A stretch of DNA of 64,000 nt, taken from positions 1-64,000 of IMG/VR virus record IMGVR_UViG_3300046170_000320; one strand, written 5' to 3'. A program made the position numbers and the translations under genes. Positions 28,514 to 34,268 of this stretch are shown here, piece after piece. Each line of letters starts with the position of its first letter. Position 1 is the first letter of the stretch. The DNA comes from a virus. The notes below the pieces were generated by a model, which saw only the letters and a list, made by a program, of their open reading frames with translations, searched no databases and was not told the origin of the DNA.

Positions 28514-28633
28514 ATGTCAACTAAATCTTATACACTACTAAAAATATCACTTAGAGTTTACAAAACTCACTGGCTTGAACTTACTGATGAGCAAAAGTCT
28601 GAAGTGTTAGATATATACTATGATTTCTATTAA
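28514..28633 (+). CDS. 39-residue early protein
   Basis: MSTKSYTLLKISLRVYKTHW followed by LELTDEQKSEVLDIYYDFY. Starts directly after promoter-like copy 3 and ends 12 bases before the next gene, which supports a real coding sequence despite its size. Function unknown. Confidence 0.5.
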   Translation: MSTKSYTLLKISLRVYKTHWLELTDEQKSEVLDIYYDFY

Positions 28634-28645
28634 AATAATATAAAT

Positions 28646-28897
28646 ATGCAACATAGAAATATACCATACGAATATCGTGAGTGGACTTACGAAGGCACTA
28701 AATGTTCTGCCTTTACATGCAAGTACTTTAACTTTCACCCTTATCACATTATGTCTTTTTCTACAGAACTAGAACAAGATATGATCGCTCAGATCGATGA
28801 GTACATAGATAACCGTGAAGTATACAAAGCAAAGCGTGATATGTCTACTAAAGCAGCAGCGGACTTCTATAAAACATTAACTTTTAAAAATGATTAA
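28646..28897 (+). CDS. Small early protein
   Basis: 83 residues, starts MQHRNIPYEYREWTYEGTKC. Tyr/Phe-rich first half with two Cys, a charged helical second half (ELEQDMIAQIDEYIDNREVY). Part of the run of short plus-strand genes behind copy 3. No recognised domain. Confidence 0.55.
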   Translation: MQHRNIPYEYREWTYEGTKCSAFTCKYFNFHPYHIMSFSTELEQDMIAQIDEYIDNREVYKAKRDMSTKAAADFYKTLTFKND

Positions 28898-28899
28898 CT

Positions 28900-29040
28900 A
28901 TGCAGTTTATACAAATAACTAACAATAAAGAGATCGATATGACTTCTCTTATACTAAAACAAATACAAGGCGAGATCACACGCGATGAAGTCTTACAAGT
29001 AATAAATGATAATATAGTAAAAAATTCAGATGAGATATAA
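28900..29040 (+). CDS. 46-residue early protein
   Basis: MQFIQITNNKEIDMTSLILK, then QIQGEITRDEVLQVIND. ATG 28900 follows the previous stop by two bases, and the end overlaps the next gene's ATG (29030). Tight packing supports coding. Function unknown. Confidence 0.5.
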   Translation: MQFIQITNNKEIDMTSLILKQIQGEITRDEVLQVINDNIVKNSDEI

Positions 29041-29176
29041 TATAATATATTGGAGTAATGGCTCCTATGAACCAGAGATAATAGATGAAGCGGAAAATAG
29101 AGTAGAAGCTCTAAATCTTGTAAAAGAATACAGGATCGCTTTTAAGTGTAACAATATAAGTTTTCAAAGAATATGA
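29030..29176 (+). CDS. 48-residue early protein
   Basis: MRYNIIYWSNGSYEPEIIDE followed by a charged helix (AENRVEALNLVKEYRIAFK). It overlaps the upstream gene by 11 bases and the next start by four (ATGA), a coupled arrangement. Function unknown. Confidence 0.5.
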   Translation: MRYNIIYWSNGSYEPEIIDEAENRVEALNLVKEYRIAFKCNNISFQRI

Positions 29177-29412
29177 AAGAAAATATAATTAAAACCATAA
29201 TAATAGTAGGTGCATGTGCTACTTCCTACACAATAAGTAATAATATAGCGCAAGAGATCGCTGCATCATCATTCGAGGCAGGTAAAGAAGCTAAATACAA
29301 TGAGATCAAGCAAAGAGCTGAAGACATTAATCAATACGGCGAAGGTTATTTCACATCACAAGATGTTGAAGAGATCTTAGAAGGTTATTATGATGATGAA
29401 GAAGGTCTCTAA
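29173..29412 (+). CDS. Small early membrane-anchored protein
   Basis: 79 residues: MKENIIKTIIIVGACATSYT gives a short basic N-terminus and a hydrophobic segment (about residues 5-22) that could be a membrane anchor or an uncleaved signal. The remainder is acidic (SQDVEEILEGYYDDEEGL). Possible superinfection or membrane-modifying role, not shown by sequence. Confidence 0.5.
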   Translation: MKENIIKTIIIVGACATSYTISNNIAQEIAASSFEAGKEAKYNEIKQRAEDINQYGEGYFTSQDVEEILEGYYDDEEGL

Positions 29413-29583
29413 ATGCAAGTAATGATAGTCAATGGTACAAGATACCTTATCAACACATCGACGCCTGATGGCGGGGATTCTGCCTGCGAGTACATATTAA
29501 AGTATTATGACCTCAATGCGATCATAGAATTTGATAGTGCAAAAGCAGATGATTACAAACAAAATACAATAACTATTGGATAA
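29413..29583 (+). CDS. 56-residue early protein
   Basis: MQVMIVNGTRYLINTSTPDG, then SACEYILKYYDLNAIIEFDS. ATG one base after the preceding stop. The last 30 bases overlap promoter-like copy 4, so the C-terminus (DYKQNTITIG) is encoded by the promoter element itself. Function unknown. Confidence 0.45.
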   Translation: MQVMIVNGTRYLINTSTPDGGDSACEYILKYYDLNAIIEFDSAKADDYKQNTITIG

Positions 29584-29592
29584 TATAATAAA
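29554..29592 (+). promoter_or_regulatory. Bipartite early promoter-like element, copy 4
   Basis: TACAAACAAAATACA - N7 - TTGGATAATATAATA, identical boxes to copies 2 and 3. It overlaps the end of the upstream ORF. A start near 29596 would leave a leader of only a few bases before ATG 29600, suggesting leaderless or near-leaderless translation. Confidence 0.7.
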
Positions 29593-29599
29593 CAAAACT

Positions 29600-29776
29600 A
29601 TGCAACAAATAAAATTCTTATCAAACAATCAAATATTACTTAATAACCAACTCTATCAAGGTTATAATATCGGCGAGTTACCAAACACCTTTGGTTTTAT
29701 ATACAATGAAGACAAAGATCAAGACGGTATTAGCGAATGGTTTAACTACAAAGGTCTTACTTATGTCGCCAAGTAA
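29600..29776 (+). CDS. 58-residue early protein
   Basis: MQQIKFLSNNQILLNNQLYQ, then IGELPNTFGFIYNEDKDQDG and SEWFNYKGLTYVAK. ATG 29600 is preferred to an in-frame TTG at 29576, which lies inside the promoter element. Function unknown. Confidence 0.5.
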   Translation: MQQIKFLSNNQILLNNQLYQGYNIGELPNTFGFIYNEDKDQDGISEWFNYKGLTYVAK

Positions 29777-29777
29777 T

Positions 29778-29933
29778 ATGAAAGAGCTGCTAATCTATGC
29801 AGAGCAGCAGAAGAAACTACGTGCAAGCGAGCATAGGCGTAAGCACGCACATGACGGGTTATGCAGTGGACTTACAGATGTCGAGTACAATCGAGTTGTA
29901 ACTAGACAGAAATCTACCTTTTCGAAAGGCTAG
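29778..29933 (+). CDS. 51-residue basic early protein
   Basis: MKELLIYAEQQKKLRASEHR, then a His/Lys stretch and GLTDVEYNRVVTRQKSTF. The start is two bases after the previous stop. After 29925 another frame continues RKARKFTHNRMWRDNTKK, so this gene may be longer with one indel. Function unknown. Confidence 0.45.
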   Translation: MKELLIYAEQQKKLRASEHRRKHAHDGLCSGLTDVEYNRVVTRQKSTFSKG

Positions 29934-29952
29934 AAAGTTCACTCACAACCGT

Positions 29953-30015
29953 ATGTGGCGAGATAATACAAAGAAATTTACAGTAGAACAACTTAAATTA
30001 ATTAAAACACTATGA
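29953..30015 (+). CDS. Possible 20-residue peptide or C-terminal extension of the upstream gene
   Basis: MWRDNTKKFTVEQLKLIKTL ends with TGA overlapping the next start (ATGA). The frame is open upstream through RKARKFTHNR, so it is more likely the end of the 29778 gene after a one-base indel in the run near 29925 than a separate gene. Confidence 0.3.
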   Translation: MWRDNTKKFTVEQLKLIKTL

Positions 30016-30447
30016 CAAATTATCAAAAAGAGCAATTTCTGCTCGAAGAACAGTATGTAAAACGTCTACTTATCGATTACGGAATCAGAGAAGTAACAAC
30101 ACAGCGTCAAGCTAAAAATGAAACTCGTGAGTTTGAATTTCCTGTGCCTGCATATACTAAACAAAGACTTGAGTGGTATAAGCGCAAGAAATATGAATTT
30201 AAAGACTTACCACGACTACGCATTGCTTGTTTCAAAGTCAGGTTATGTACGTAAGCAAAACGGTGCAGACAGAGCATATCAACTAAATCCTACATACGAG
30301 CAAAATTATAGATGCGTATGGCAGAGACAAGATGGTGAGATTTATATATCAAAAGGTATGACTAAAGCTCGTGCGCTTATACTTTCACCAATAACAAGAT
30401 TAAACTTTATGTTAAACTATTACCTTAAAAACTATGCAAACAATTAA
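30012..30447 (+). CDS. Early protein of about 144 residues, one frameshift
   Basis: The first part is MTNYQKEQFLLEEQYVKRLL through EFKDLPRLRIACF (stop at 30254 in this frame). After one base near 30235 the frame continues KSGYVRKQNGADRAYQLNPT and RCVWQRQDGEIYISKGMTKA, ending YYLKNYANN. The second half looks like a compact DNA- or RNA-binding domain with many Arg, Tyr and Trp residues. Function unknown. Confidence 0.5.
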
Positions 30448-30568
30448 ACTAACAGAAAACGACTGCATTTTCGTACACTATGTACTACGCATGTACGCTC
30501 AGCAAACACCTGGGCTTGATCAAGAAGACAAAGAAGAAATACGTGAAGTCGCAGCTAAATTTAAATAA
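30434..30568 (+). CDS. 44-residue early protein
   Basis: MQTIKLTENDCIFVHYVLRM, then QQTPGLDQEDKEEIREVAAK. Short proteins with 'T..D..F..Y.LRMYA.QTP.LD.EDK.EI..VA.KF' are common next to early phage genes. It overlaps the previous gene by 14 bases and the next start follows its stop by one base. Function unknown. Confidence 0.55.
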   Translation: MQTIKLTENDCIFVHYVLRMYAQQTPGLDQEDKEEIREVAAKFK

Positions 30569-30569
30569 T

Positions 30570-30764
30570 ATGAGTAAAATGAAAGAAATAGATCTTATAG
30601 CGCAAGGCGTTGCAGATCACTGTAAAGAAATAATGTATGACACTGTCGAGTGGCAGATATCAGATCAACCTGTTGACGGTGATGATTTTAACGAGTTACA
30701 TAGTTATGTAATGAGTAAAGCAATCGAATACCTTTACAAACAAAATACAAACACTGTTGGATAA
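30570..30764 (+). CDS. Small acidic early protein
   Basis: 64 residues: MSKMKEIDLIAQGVADHCKE, then VEWQISDQPVDGDDFNELHS. The ATG at 30570 is preferred because it directly follows the previous gene. The last residues (YKQNTNTVG) are encoded within promoter-like copy 5, as at copy 4. Function unknown. Confidence 0.5.
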   Translation: MSKMKEIDLIAQGVADHCKEIMYDTVEWQISDQPVDGDDFNELHSYVMSKAIEYLYKQNTNTVG

Positions 30765-30773
30765 TATATATGT
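30735..30773 (+). promoter_or_regulatory. Bipartite early promoter-like element, copy 5
   Basis: TACAAACAAAATACA - N7 - TTGGATAATATATATG; the second box has a small variation at its end. The predicted start is near 30777, before the zinc-ribbon gene (ATG 30794) and the structured RNA locus that follows it. Confidence 0.68.
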
Positions 30774-30793
30774 AACAAATAAAATAAATAACT

Positions 30794-30982
30794 ATGTATT
30801 GTAGATGTGGTACAACCGTCCACCCTGTCCGTTTAGAACTGGGATATAAAACTTGTGTGAAGTGTTCAACAACTAAAACATACTCGTATGTCCCTATCAT
30901 TGAGCACAAGACGGGCAATACAATACAAATCGTCAGCCAAGAAGTTAGCGCATCTGTGCACAGAGCTTGGCGGCGTAAATGA
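30794..30982 (+). CDS. Small zinc-ribbon protein
   Basis: 62 residues: MYCRCGTTVHPVRLELGYKT then CVKCSTTKTY, giving a CxC(G)...CxxC set of four Cys able to bind one zinc. The C-terminal part is basic (VHRAWRRK). Zinc ribbons of this size bind nucleic acid or polymerases. Its TGA stop at 30980-30982 lies at the base of the first hairpin of the RNA locus. The function of this one is unknown. Confidence 0.6.
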   Translation: MYCRCGTTVHPVRLELGYKTCVKCSTTKTYSYVPIIEHKTGNTIQIVSQEVSASVHRAWRRK

Positions 30983-31005
30983 TGGAAGCACCGTAATGGT
31001 CCATC
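30981..31005 (+). ncRNA. Hairpin overlapping the zinc-ribbon stop codon
   Basis: GATGGA (30981-30986) and TCCATC (31000-31005) are a perfect 6-bp inverted repeat with a 13-nt loop. It covers the TGA stop of the zinc-ribbon gene and starts a 340-base stretch without ORFs. It may separate coding mRNA from the structured RNA downstream. Confidence 0.45.
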
Positions 31006-31010
31006 AAATA

Positions 31011-31124
31011 GCTACAAGTTAGTATCGAGTAGTAATGCGAGTGAGAATGCAAGTGAACTGGTGAGGGATCGTTATGAACTCAGGAATCTAAAAACACTCA
31101 ATAGTTATTACCCTAGCTTGTAGC
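31011..31124 (+). ncRNA. Candidate structured RNA closed by a 12-bp stem
   Basis: GCTACAAGTTAG (31011-31022) pairs with CTAGCTTGTAGC (31113-31124) over 12 positions with one G-U pair, enclosing 90 nt. Inside, GTAAT/ATTAC (31032-31036 with 31107-31111) and GAGTG/CACTC (31039-31043 with 31095-31099) nest in the same stem. No ORF of useful size. It follows promoter-like copy 5 and the zinc-ribbon gene. I recognise no known RNA family. Confidence 0.55.
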
Positions 31125-31128
31125 ATAT

Positions 31129-31200
31129 GGGCGTGTAAATGGTTAGGGGTTCTGCTTTGTGCATTACCTAAACGCAGGTTCGATTCCTGCCACGTCCACT
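31129..31200 (+). ncRNA. tRNA-like element with intact acceptor and T arms but no normal anticodon arm
   Basis: GGGCGTG (31129-31135) pairs with CACGTCC (31191-31197), seven pairs with one G-U, discriminator A31198. The T arm is exact: GCAGG-TTCGATT-CCTGC (31174-31190). In between, no canonical D arm or 5+7+5 anticodon arm can be drawn. Instead TTAGG (31143-31147) pairs with CCTAA (31167-31171) around a 19-nt loop. It could be a tRNA mimic, a decayed tRNA or a tRNA damaged by indels. No anticodon can be assigned. Confidence 0.55.
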
Positions 31201-31203
31201 AAT

Positions 31204-31291
31204 AGAGAGATGGCAGATATGCAGTTCATGGCTTGTCCAACACAAAACGCGGGTAATCCGTAATCGAAGTGCTTCGTGGACACATCTCTCT
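31204..31291 (+). ncRNA. Candidate structured RNA with long closing helix
   Basis: AGAGAGATG (31204-31212) pairs perfectly with CATCTCTCT (31283-31291). Immediately inside on the 3' side TGGACA (31277-31282) pairs with TGTCCA (31234-31239), leaving a 21-nt bulge on the 5' side. Two further hairpins lie within: CGG-gtaat-CCG (31250-31260) and CGAA-GTGC-TTCG (31265-31276). The pieces stack without conflict. It begins three bases after the tRNA-like element and ends just before an A/T-rich leader. Confidence 0.55.
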
Positions 31292-31322
31292 TATAATATT
31301 ACTAATTTTAAAACAAGAACAA

Positions 31323-31520
31323 ATGCCAAATATGAGTTATTGTCGGTTTGAAAACACCGTCACAGACATGCAAGATTGTGTAAATGCAATCGAAGAAAGA
31401 GACACAGATGAGCTCAGCAGCTATGAAGTCAACGCTCTTTCACACTTTTTAGATCTCGCAAGAGAAATTACTAACCTCGAATATGAAATCGAAGAAATAC
31501 TAGGTGAATATGACAGCTAA
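31323..31520 (+). CDS. Conserved phage protein (MSYCRFENT family)
   Basis: 65 residues from ATG 31323 (MPNMSYCRFENTVTDMQDCV); a second ATG at 31332 gives MSYCRFENT, the usual start of this widespread phage/plasmid family. Two Cys and an acidic helical C-terminus (LEYEIEEILGEYDS). The longer ORF upstream runs into the RNA locus and is not supported. Molecular function unknown. Confidence 0.65.
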   Translation: MPNMSYCRFENTVTDMQDCVNAIEERDTDELSSYEVNALSHFLDLAREITNLEYEIEEILGEYDS

Positions 31521-31782
31521 AGTTAGACAAATGACAAGTAATAGCTCAGGTAATCCTGTAGCTAATCAATTCGTTATATACACTGACGAAGGAACTTACT
31601 TCCAAAGCTATGACAGCGTTATTGCTTTTAGAGATAATAATCGTAAAATTATACTAGATAGTTACTATTGGGATTACTCACGTACTACAGGTAAATACCG
31701 CAACCAGTTTTTAGGTGAAGGTATAGCAGATACTAGAGCTAAAATAGAATCAGGTGAGTATAAACTAGCTGATCTTCAGTAG
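31510..31782 (+). CDS. Conserved early phage protein of unknown function
   Basis: 90 residues from ATG 31510: MTAKVRQMTSNSSGNPVANQ, then FVIYTDEGTYFQSYDSVIAF and TTGKYRNQFLGEG. 'MTSNSG.PVANQF.I.T..G..FQSY.S.IA' is frequent in marine phage early regions. It overlaps the preceding gene by 11 bases. An upstream in-frame GTG at 31504 is less likely. Function unknown. Confidence 0.6.
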   Translation: MTAKVRQMTSNSSGNPVANQFVIYTDEGTYFQSYDSVIAFRDNNRKIILDSYYWDYSRTTGKYRNQFLGEGIADTRAKIESGEYKLADLQ

Positions 31783-31783
31783 T

Positions 31784-31822
31784 TACAAACAAAATACGAA
31801 CACTAACGGATAATAATATAAA
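31784..31822 (+). promoter_or_regulatory. Bipartite early promoter-like element, copy 6 (most diverged)
   Basis: TACAAACAAAATACG - N7 - ACGGATAATAATATAAA. Last copy in the window. Start predicted three bases before ATG 31829, so again almost no leader. Confidence 0.62.
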
Positions 31823-31828
31823 ATAATT

Positions 31829-32053
31829 ATGCAAAATAGACTAAATTTATGGCAAAGGCTAAAGCCTGAGTACAAAAAACAACTTAAAAAATCAAACAAG
31901 AAGTATTCTTACAAAATGGCTAGTATTAAAGATGAACTTAAAAACACATATTGGTTTACAGATGTAAAATATGGTACTGCTTTTGATGTAATGACGCCTA
32001 ACAAGCTAGACTTTCTTGGTGATGCTTTTAATGCAAATAAAAGTTATGAGTGA
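31829..32053 (+). CDS. Conserved small early protein
   Basis: 74 residues: MQNRLNLWQRLKPEYKKQLK, then YWFTDVKYGTAFDVM and FLGDAFNANKSYE. The 'LKPEYK..L......Y......I...L....YW.D..YG.A.D' layout recurs in many phages. Expressed from promoter-like copy 6. Function unknown. Confidence 0.6.
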   Translation: MQNRLNLWQRLKPEYKKQLKKSNKKYSYKMASIKDELKNTYWFTDVKYGTAFDVMTPNKLDFLGDAFNANKSYE

Positions 32054-32255
32054 AGAAATAAAAGAACGAGCTAGACATAAGGCTTTTGCTAAAATTAGCT
32101 TTATAGAACTAGAAAACAAGACTTATAAACGAGATATTAAAGCAGGTGGCGACGGTAGATTATCAGTTGATCTACTAAAAACCTGTTTAAGATCTAACGA
32201 AAGAGAATTACTAACATGGCAATACATTGCTAAACTAATAGAAACAGATGAGTAA
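32046..32255 (+). CDS. Small charged early protein
   Basis: 69 residues from ATG 32046 (MSEEIKERARHKAFAKISFI), predicted helical throughout with LKTCLRSNERELLTWQYIAK. The start overlaps the end of the previous gene by eight bases. Longer upstream starts lie inside that gene. Function unknown. Confidence 0.5.
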   Translation: MSEEIKERARHKAFAKISFIELENKTYKRDIKAGGDGRLSVDLLKTCLRSNERELLTWQYIAKLIETDE

Positions 32256-32737
32256 AACACTGAACAGACGAATTAATAGAACAAACACTAGCTGATAAAG
32301 GTTGGCTAGATGTTAATGAAGCTGATCAAGAAGATCAAAAGAAAATGGTACTTGAGCACTATGACGTAGAATTTACAGATAGATTTAATAATAACTGCCA
32401 ATACTATATATACACAGAGTCAACTAGAGATGGTTACGAGGTATGGGTTGCTACTGAAGACATGGGTAATGTATGTATATCAGAAGATGTATACTACTAC
32501 GACAGTGATCTTCATGTTGCACTAGCTGATGCTATCAAAGACGAGTTATCACCTATTTACTTAGATGATGAAGATGCTGACTTTGTTGATTATGCTATAT
32601 CAGAAGTATACGAGTATTTATATGATCGTAAACTAGAAGAAGTTGAGTCAGAGCTTGAAGATCAAGGCTATGAGTGGCCTGTTATTGAGTCAGAAAAAGA
32701 CTTTGCTAACGAAGTAAATAATATATTAGATTCATAA
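32248..32737 (+). CDS. Acidic early protein, frameshifted at its N-terminus
   Basis: About 160 residues. The ATG at 32248 (MSKTL) overlaps the previous stop. After indels near 32260-32275 the frame continues DELIEQTLADKGWLDVNEAD and into the long intact part beginning MVLEHYDVEFTDRFNNNCQY at 32345. Strongly acidic with many Tyr and Asp, ending SEKDFANEVNNILDS. Acidic early proteins can mimic DNA, but no family match is seen here. Confidence 0.5.
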
Positions 32738-32743
32738 TACTAA

Positions 32744-33022
32744 ATGACAAACAAAGAAATAGACAAACTAGCAGAGTTAATTGCAGATAAATTAATTGCT
32801 AAACAAAAAGAATATGACGAGCAGTTCCATATAGATCTGCAGGAAACAATAAGCGATAAGCTTGGTAATGTTAGGCACGTAAGTGAAGAAGAACTTTTAC
32901 TTGCAGAACTTGCTAGGCTTATGACGCTATTGTCATCATATGAGAAATCAGAGCAGTTCGAAAAAGCTGCTGTAATACACGGAAAAATTAAACACATAGA
33001 AGAAAAACTAAATAACTTATGA
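32744..33022 (+). CDS. Small protein with a UVR-type helical motif
   Basis: 92 residues: MTNKEIDKLAELIADKLIAK, a middle LQETISDKLGNV, and a C-terminal SEQFEKAAVIHGKIKHIEEK that fits the UvrB/UvrC interaction motif (two antiparallel helices). Overlaps the ligase start by four bases (ATGA). It may help recruit a repair or replication partner. Inference from the motif and the ligase neighbour. Confidence 0.5.
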   Translation: MTNKEIDKLAELIADKLIAKQKEYDEQFHIDLQETISDKLGNVRHVSEEELLLAELARLMTLLSSYEKSEQFEKAAVIHGKIKHIEEKLNNL

Positions 33023-33846
33023 TAAAACCAATGCTTGCACACAAAGTCGGTAAGAAAGAAGTCGACTGGTCTGCAAAGAATTTTATACAACCAAAGCTTG
33101 ACGGCGTACGTTGTATCTTTACTAAAGACGGAGCTTACTCTCGTACTGGCAAACAATTTAAAAACGTAGCTCATCTTGAAGAAGATCTTGAAGACTTCTT
33201 TAATGATAATCCTAACTCAGTTCTTGACGGTGAGCTGTATAATCACGATCTAAAGCACGATTTTGAAAAGATCATATCTTTGGTCAGAAAACAAAAACCA
33301 ACTGACGAGGATCGATTTGAAGCTGGTAATCTTGTACAATACCACGTGTATGATACTATTGCTGAAGGCGTTGACTATGAAGATCGTTACAATTGGCTAA
33401 GAATAAACTTGCCTTTTGCTAGAACTATGACACTTATTCCCAACACTACGGTTGATTGCATGGCAGAGGCTAAAACAATGCACAGTGTACACTTGGCTCA
33501 AGGCTATGAAGGCTCTATGCTACGCACAAATGGCTTTTACGAGCAAAAACGATCTTATAATCTACAAAAGTTTAAAGACTTTCATGATACCGAAGCTACA
33601 ATTATTGGCTATGAAGCAGGTAAAGGCAAGTTTACAGGTCTTATTGGCAAGTTCTTTATGCAAGACGATGATGGCAACAAGTTTGGCTGTCCAATCGGTA
33701 AAGGTTACAACTTCAAAGATCGTAAGTTTATACTAGATAACATACATAACTATATCGGTGAGCGTGCTACGTTTACATACTTTCAACGTACAAATGCAGG
33801 TAGTTACAGACATCCGTTATTTAAAACACTTAGAAATTATGAATAG
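33019..33846 (+). CDS. ATP-dependent DNA ligase
   Basis: 275 residues. QPKLDGVRCIF (about 26-36) is nucleotidyltransferase motif I with catalytic Lys. SVLDGELYNHD is motif III-like, YHVYDTI precedes motif IIIa, AQGYEGSMLR is motif IV, and YNLQKFKDF is motif V (KxK). The C-terminal OB-type part includes EATIIGYEAGKGKFTGLIGK. Size and order fit small T7-type phage ligases that seal nicks in replicating DNA. Four-base overlap with the upstream gene. Confidence 0.88.
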   Translation: MIKPMLAHKVGKKEVDWSAKNFIQPKLDGVRCIFTKDGAYSRTGKQFKNVAHLEEDLEDFFNDNPNSVLDGELYNHDLKHDFEKIISLVRKQKPTDEDRFEAGNLVQYHVYDTIAEGVDYEDRYNWLRINLPFARTMTLIPNTTVDCMAEAKTMHSVHLAQGYEGSMLRTNGFYEQKRSYNLQKFKDFHDTEATIIGYEAGKGKFTGLIGKFFMQDDDGNKFGCPIGKGYNFKDRKFILDNIHNYIGERATFTYFQRTNAGSYRHPLFKTLRNYE

Positions 33847-34063
33847 AGATAAGCACATATGGGAAGGTTGGACAGTCGGTGACTTTATTGATGACATAGA
33901 GCCAACTTTTAATACAATACAAAGATCTGATGGTTTCTGGGATCACAACGCTGGATTTAAATCTAAGGCAGAGCTTAAAAAATGGGTTGCATCAGAGCAA
34001 CCTTATTACAAAAAGCATATACCAGAGGTATATAATTACTTTTTACAAAAGTCAGGATTATGA
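33839..34063 (+). CDS. Small conserved-looking early protein
   Basis: 74 residues from ATG 33839 (MNRDKHIWEGWTVGDFIDDI), overlapping the ligase stop. Contains TFNTIQRSDGFWDHNAGFKS and ASEQPYYKKHIPEVYNYF. An upstream in-frame ATG lies inside ligase and is rejected. Function unknown. Confidence 0.55.
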   Translation: MNRDKHIWEGWTVGDFIDDIEPTFNTIQRSDGFWDHNAGFKSKAELKKWVASEQPYYKKHIPEVYNYFLQKSGL

Positions 34064-34146
34064 GCAAGTTAATATGGAAATTATATCATCAAAACATGAT
34101 AAGCGAAGAAGTAGTACAAATTTTATTAGATAAACTATATGAGTAG
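34060..34146 (+). CDS. 28-residue early peptide
   Basis: MSKLIWKLYHQNMISEEVVQ, ending DKLYE. ATG overlaps the previous stop (ATGA) and its own end overlaps the next start. The coupling on both sides supports a real small gene. Function unknown. Confidence 0.4.
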   Translation: MSKLIWKLYHQNMISEEVVQILLDKLYE

Positions 34147-34264
34147 AATAAAGACGTATAAGCATCTACTACAAACAGATGCATTCGGAATAAGAACCAA
34201 AATTAAAAATTTTGTTAAACCAAGGGTGACAAAAGCCCCTAAAGGTAGTAAAGTAAGAGGCTAA
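34139..34264 (+). CDS. 41-residue basic early peptide
   Basis: MSRIKTYKHLLQTDAFGIRT, then a basic end (TKAPKGSKVRG). Overlaps the previous gene by eight bases, and its stop shares bases with the next start (TAATG). The first arm of operator-like copy 2 lies in its last codons. Could be a nucleic-acid-binding peptide; unproven. Confidence 0.45.
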   Translation: MSRIKTYKHLLQTDAFGIRTKIKNFVKPRVTKAPKGSKVRG

Positions 34265-34268
34265 TGTC
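34228..34268. promoter_or_regulatory. Operator-like inverted repeat with 31-bp spacing, copy 2
   Basis: Arms GACAAAAGCC (34228-34237) and GGCTAATGTC (34259-34268), again 31 bp from arm start to arm start. The second arm contains the ATG of the HTH gene. Outside the arms the shared bases extend to TGACA..AGCCCCT and AGGCTAATGTCCTAT, but the 18-20-bp centre is unrelated to copy 1. Location at the gene's own start suggests autoregulation at DNA or RNA level. Confidence 0.45.

Noticed and set aside
30480-30569. N-terminal extension MYYACTLSK of the 30570 gene
   Set aside because: It overlaps the better supported 44-residue gene (30434-30568) in another frame; the ATG at 30570 fits the gene chain.
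31129-31200. A functional canonical tRNA, for example with anticodon GTG at 31159-31161
   Set aside because: Placing that loop gives no paired anticodon stem and no D arm; only the acceptor and T arms fit. Kept as a tRNA-like element.
31129-31200. An attP site made of a tRNA 3' end
   Set aside because: The 5' acceptor strand is present too and there is no integrase in the window, so an attachment site is not supported.
27886-31822. CRISPR-like or iteron array formed by the six repeated elements
   Set aside because: Copies are hundreds to thousands of bases apart and each sits ahead of a gene start (copy 1 in tandem with copy 2), so promoters are the better reading.
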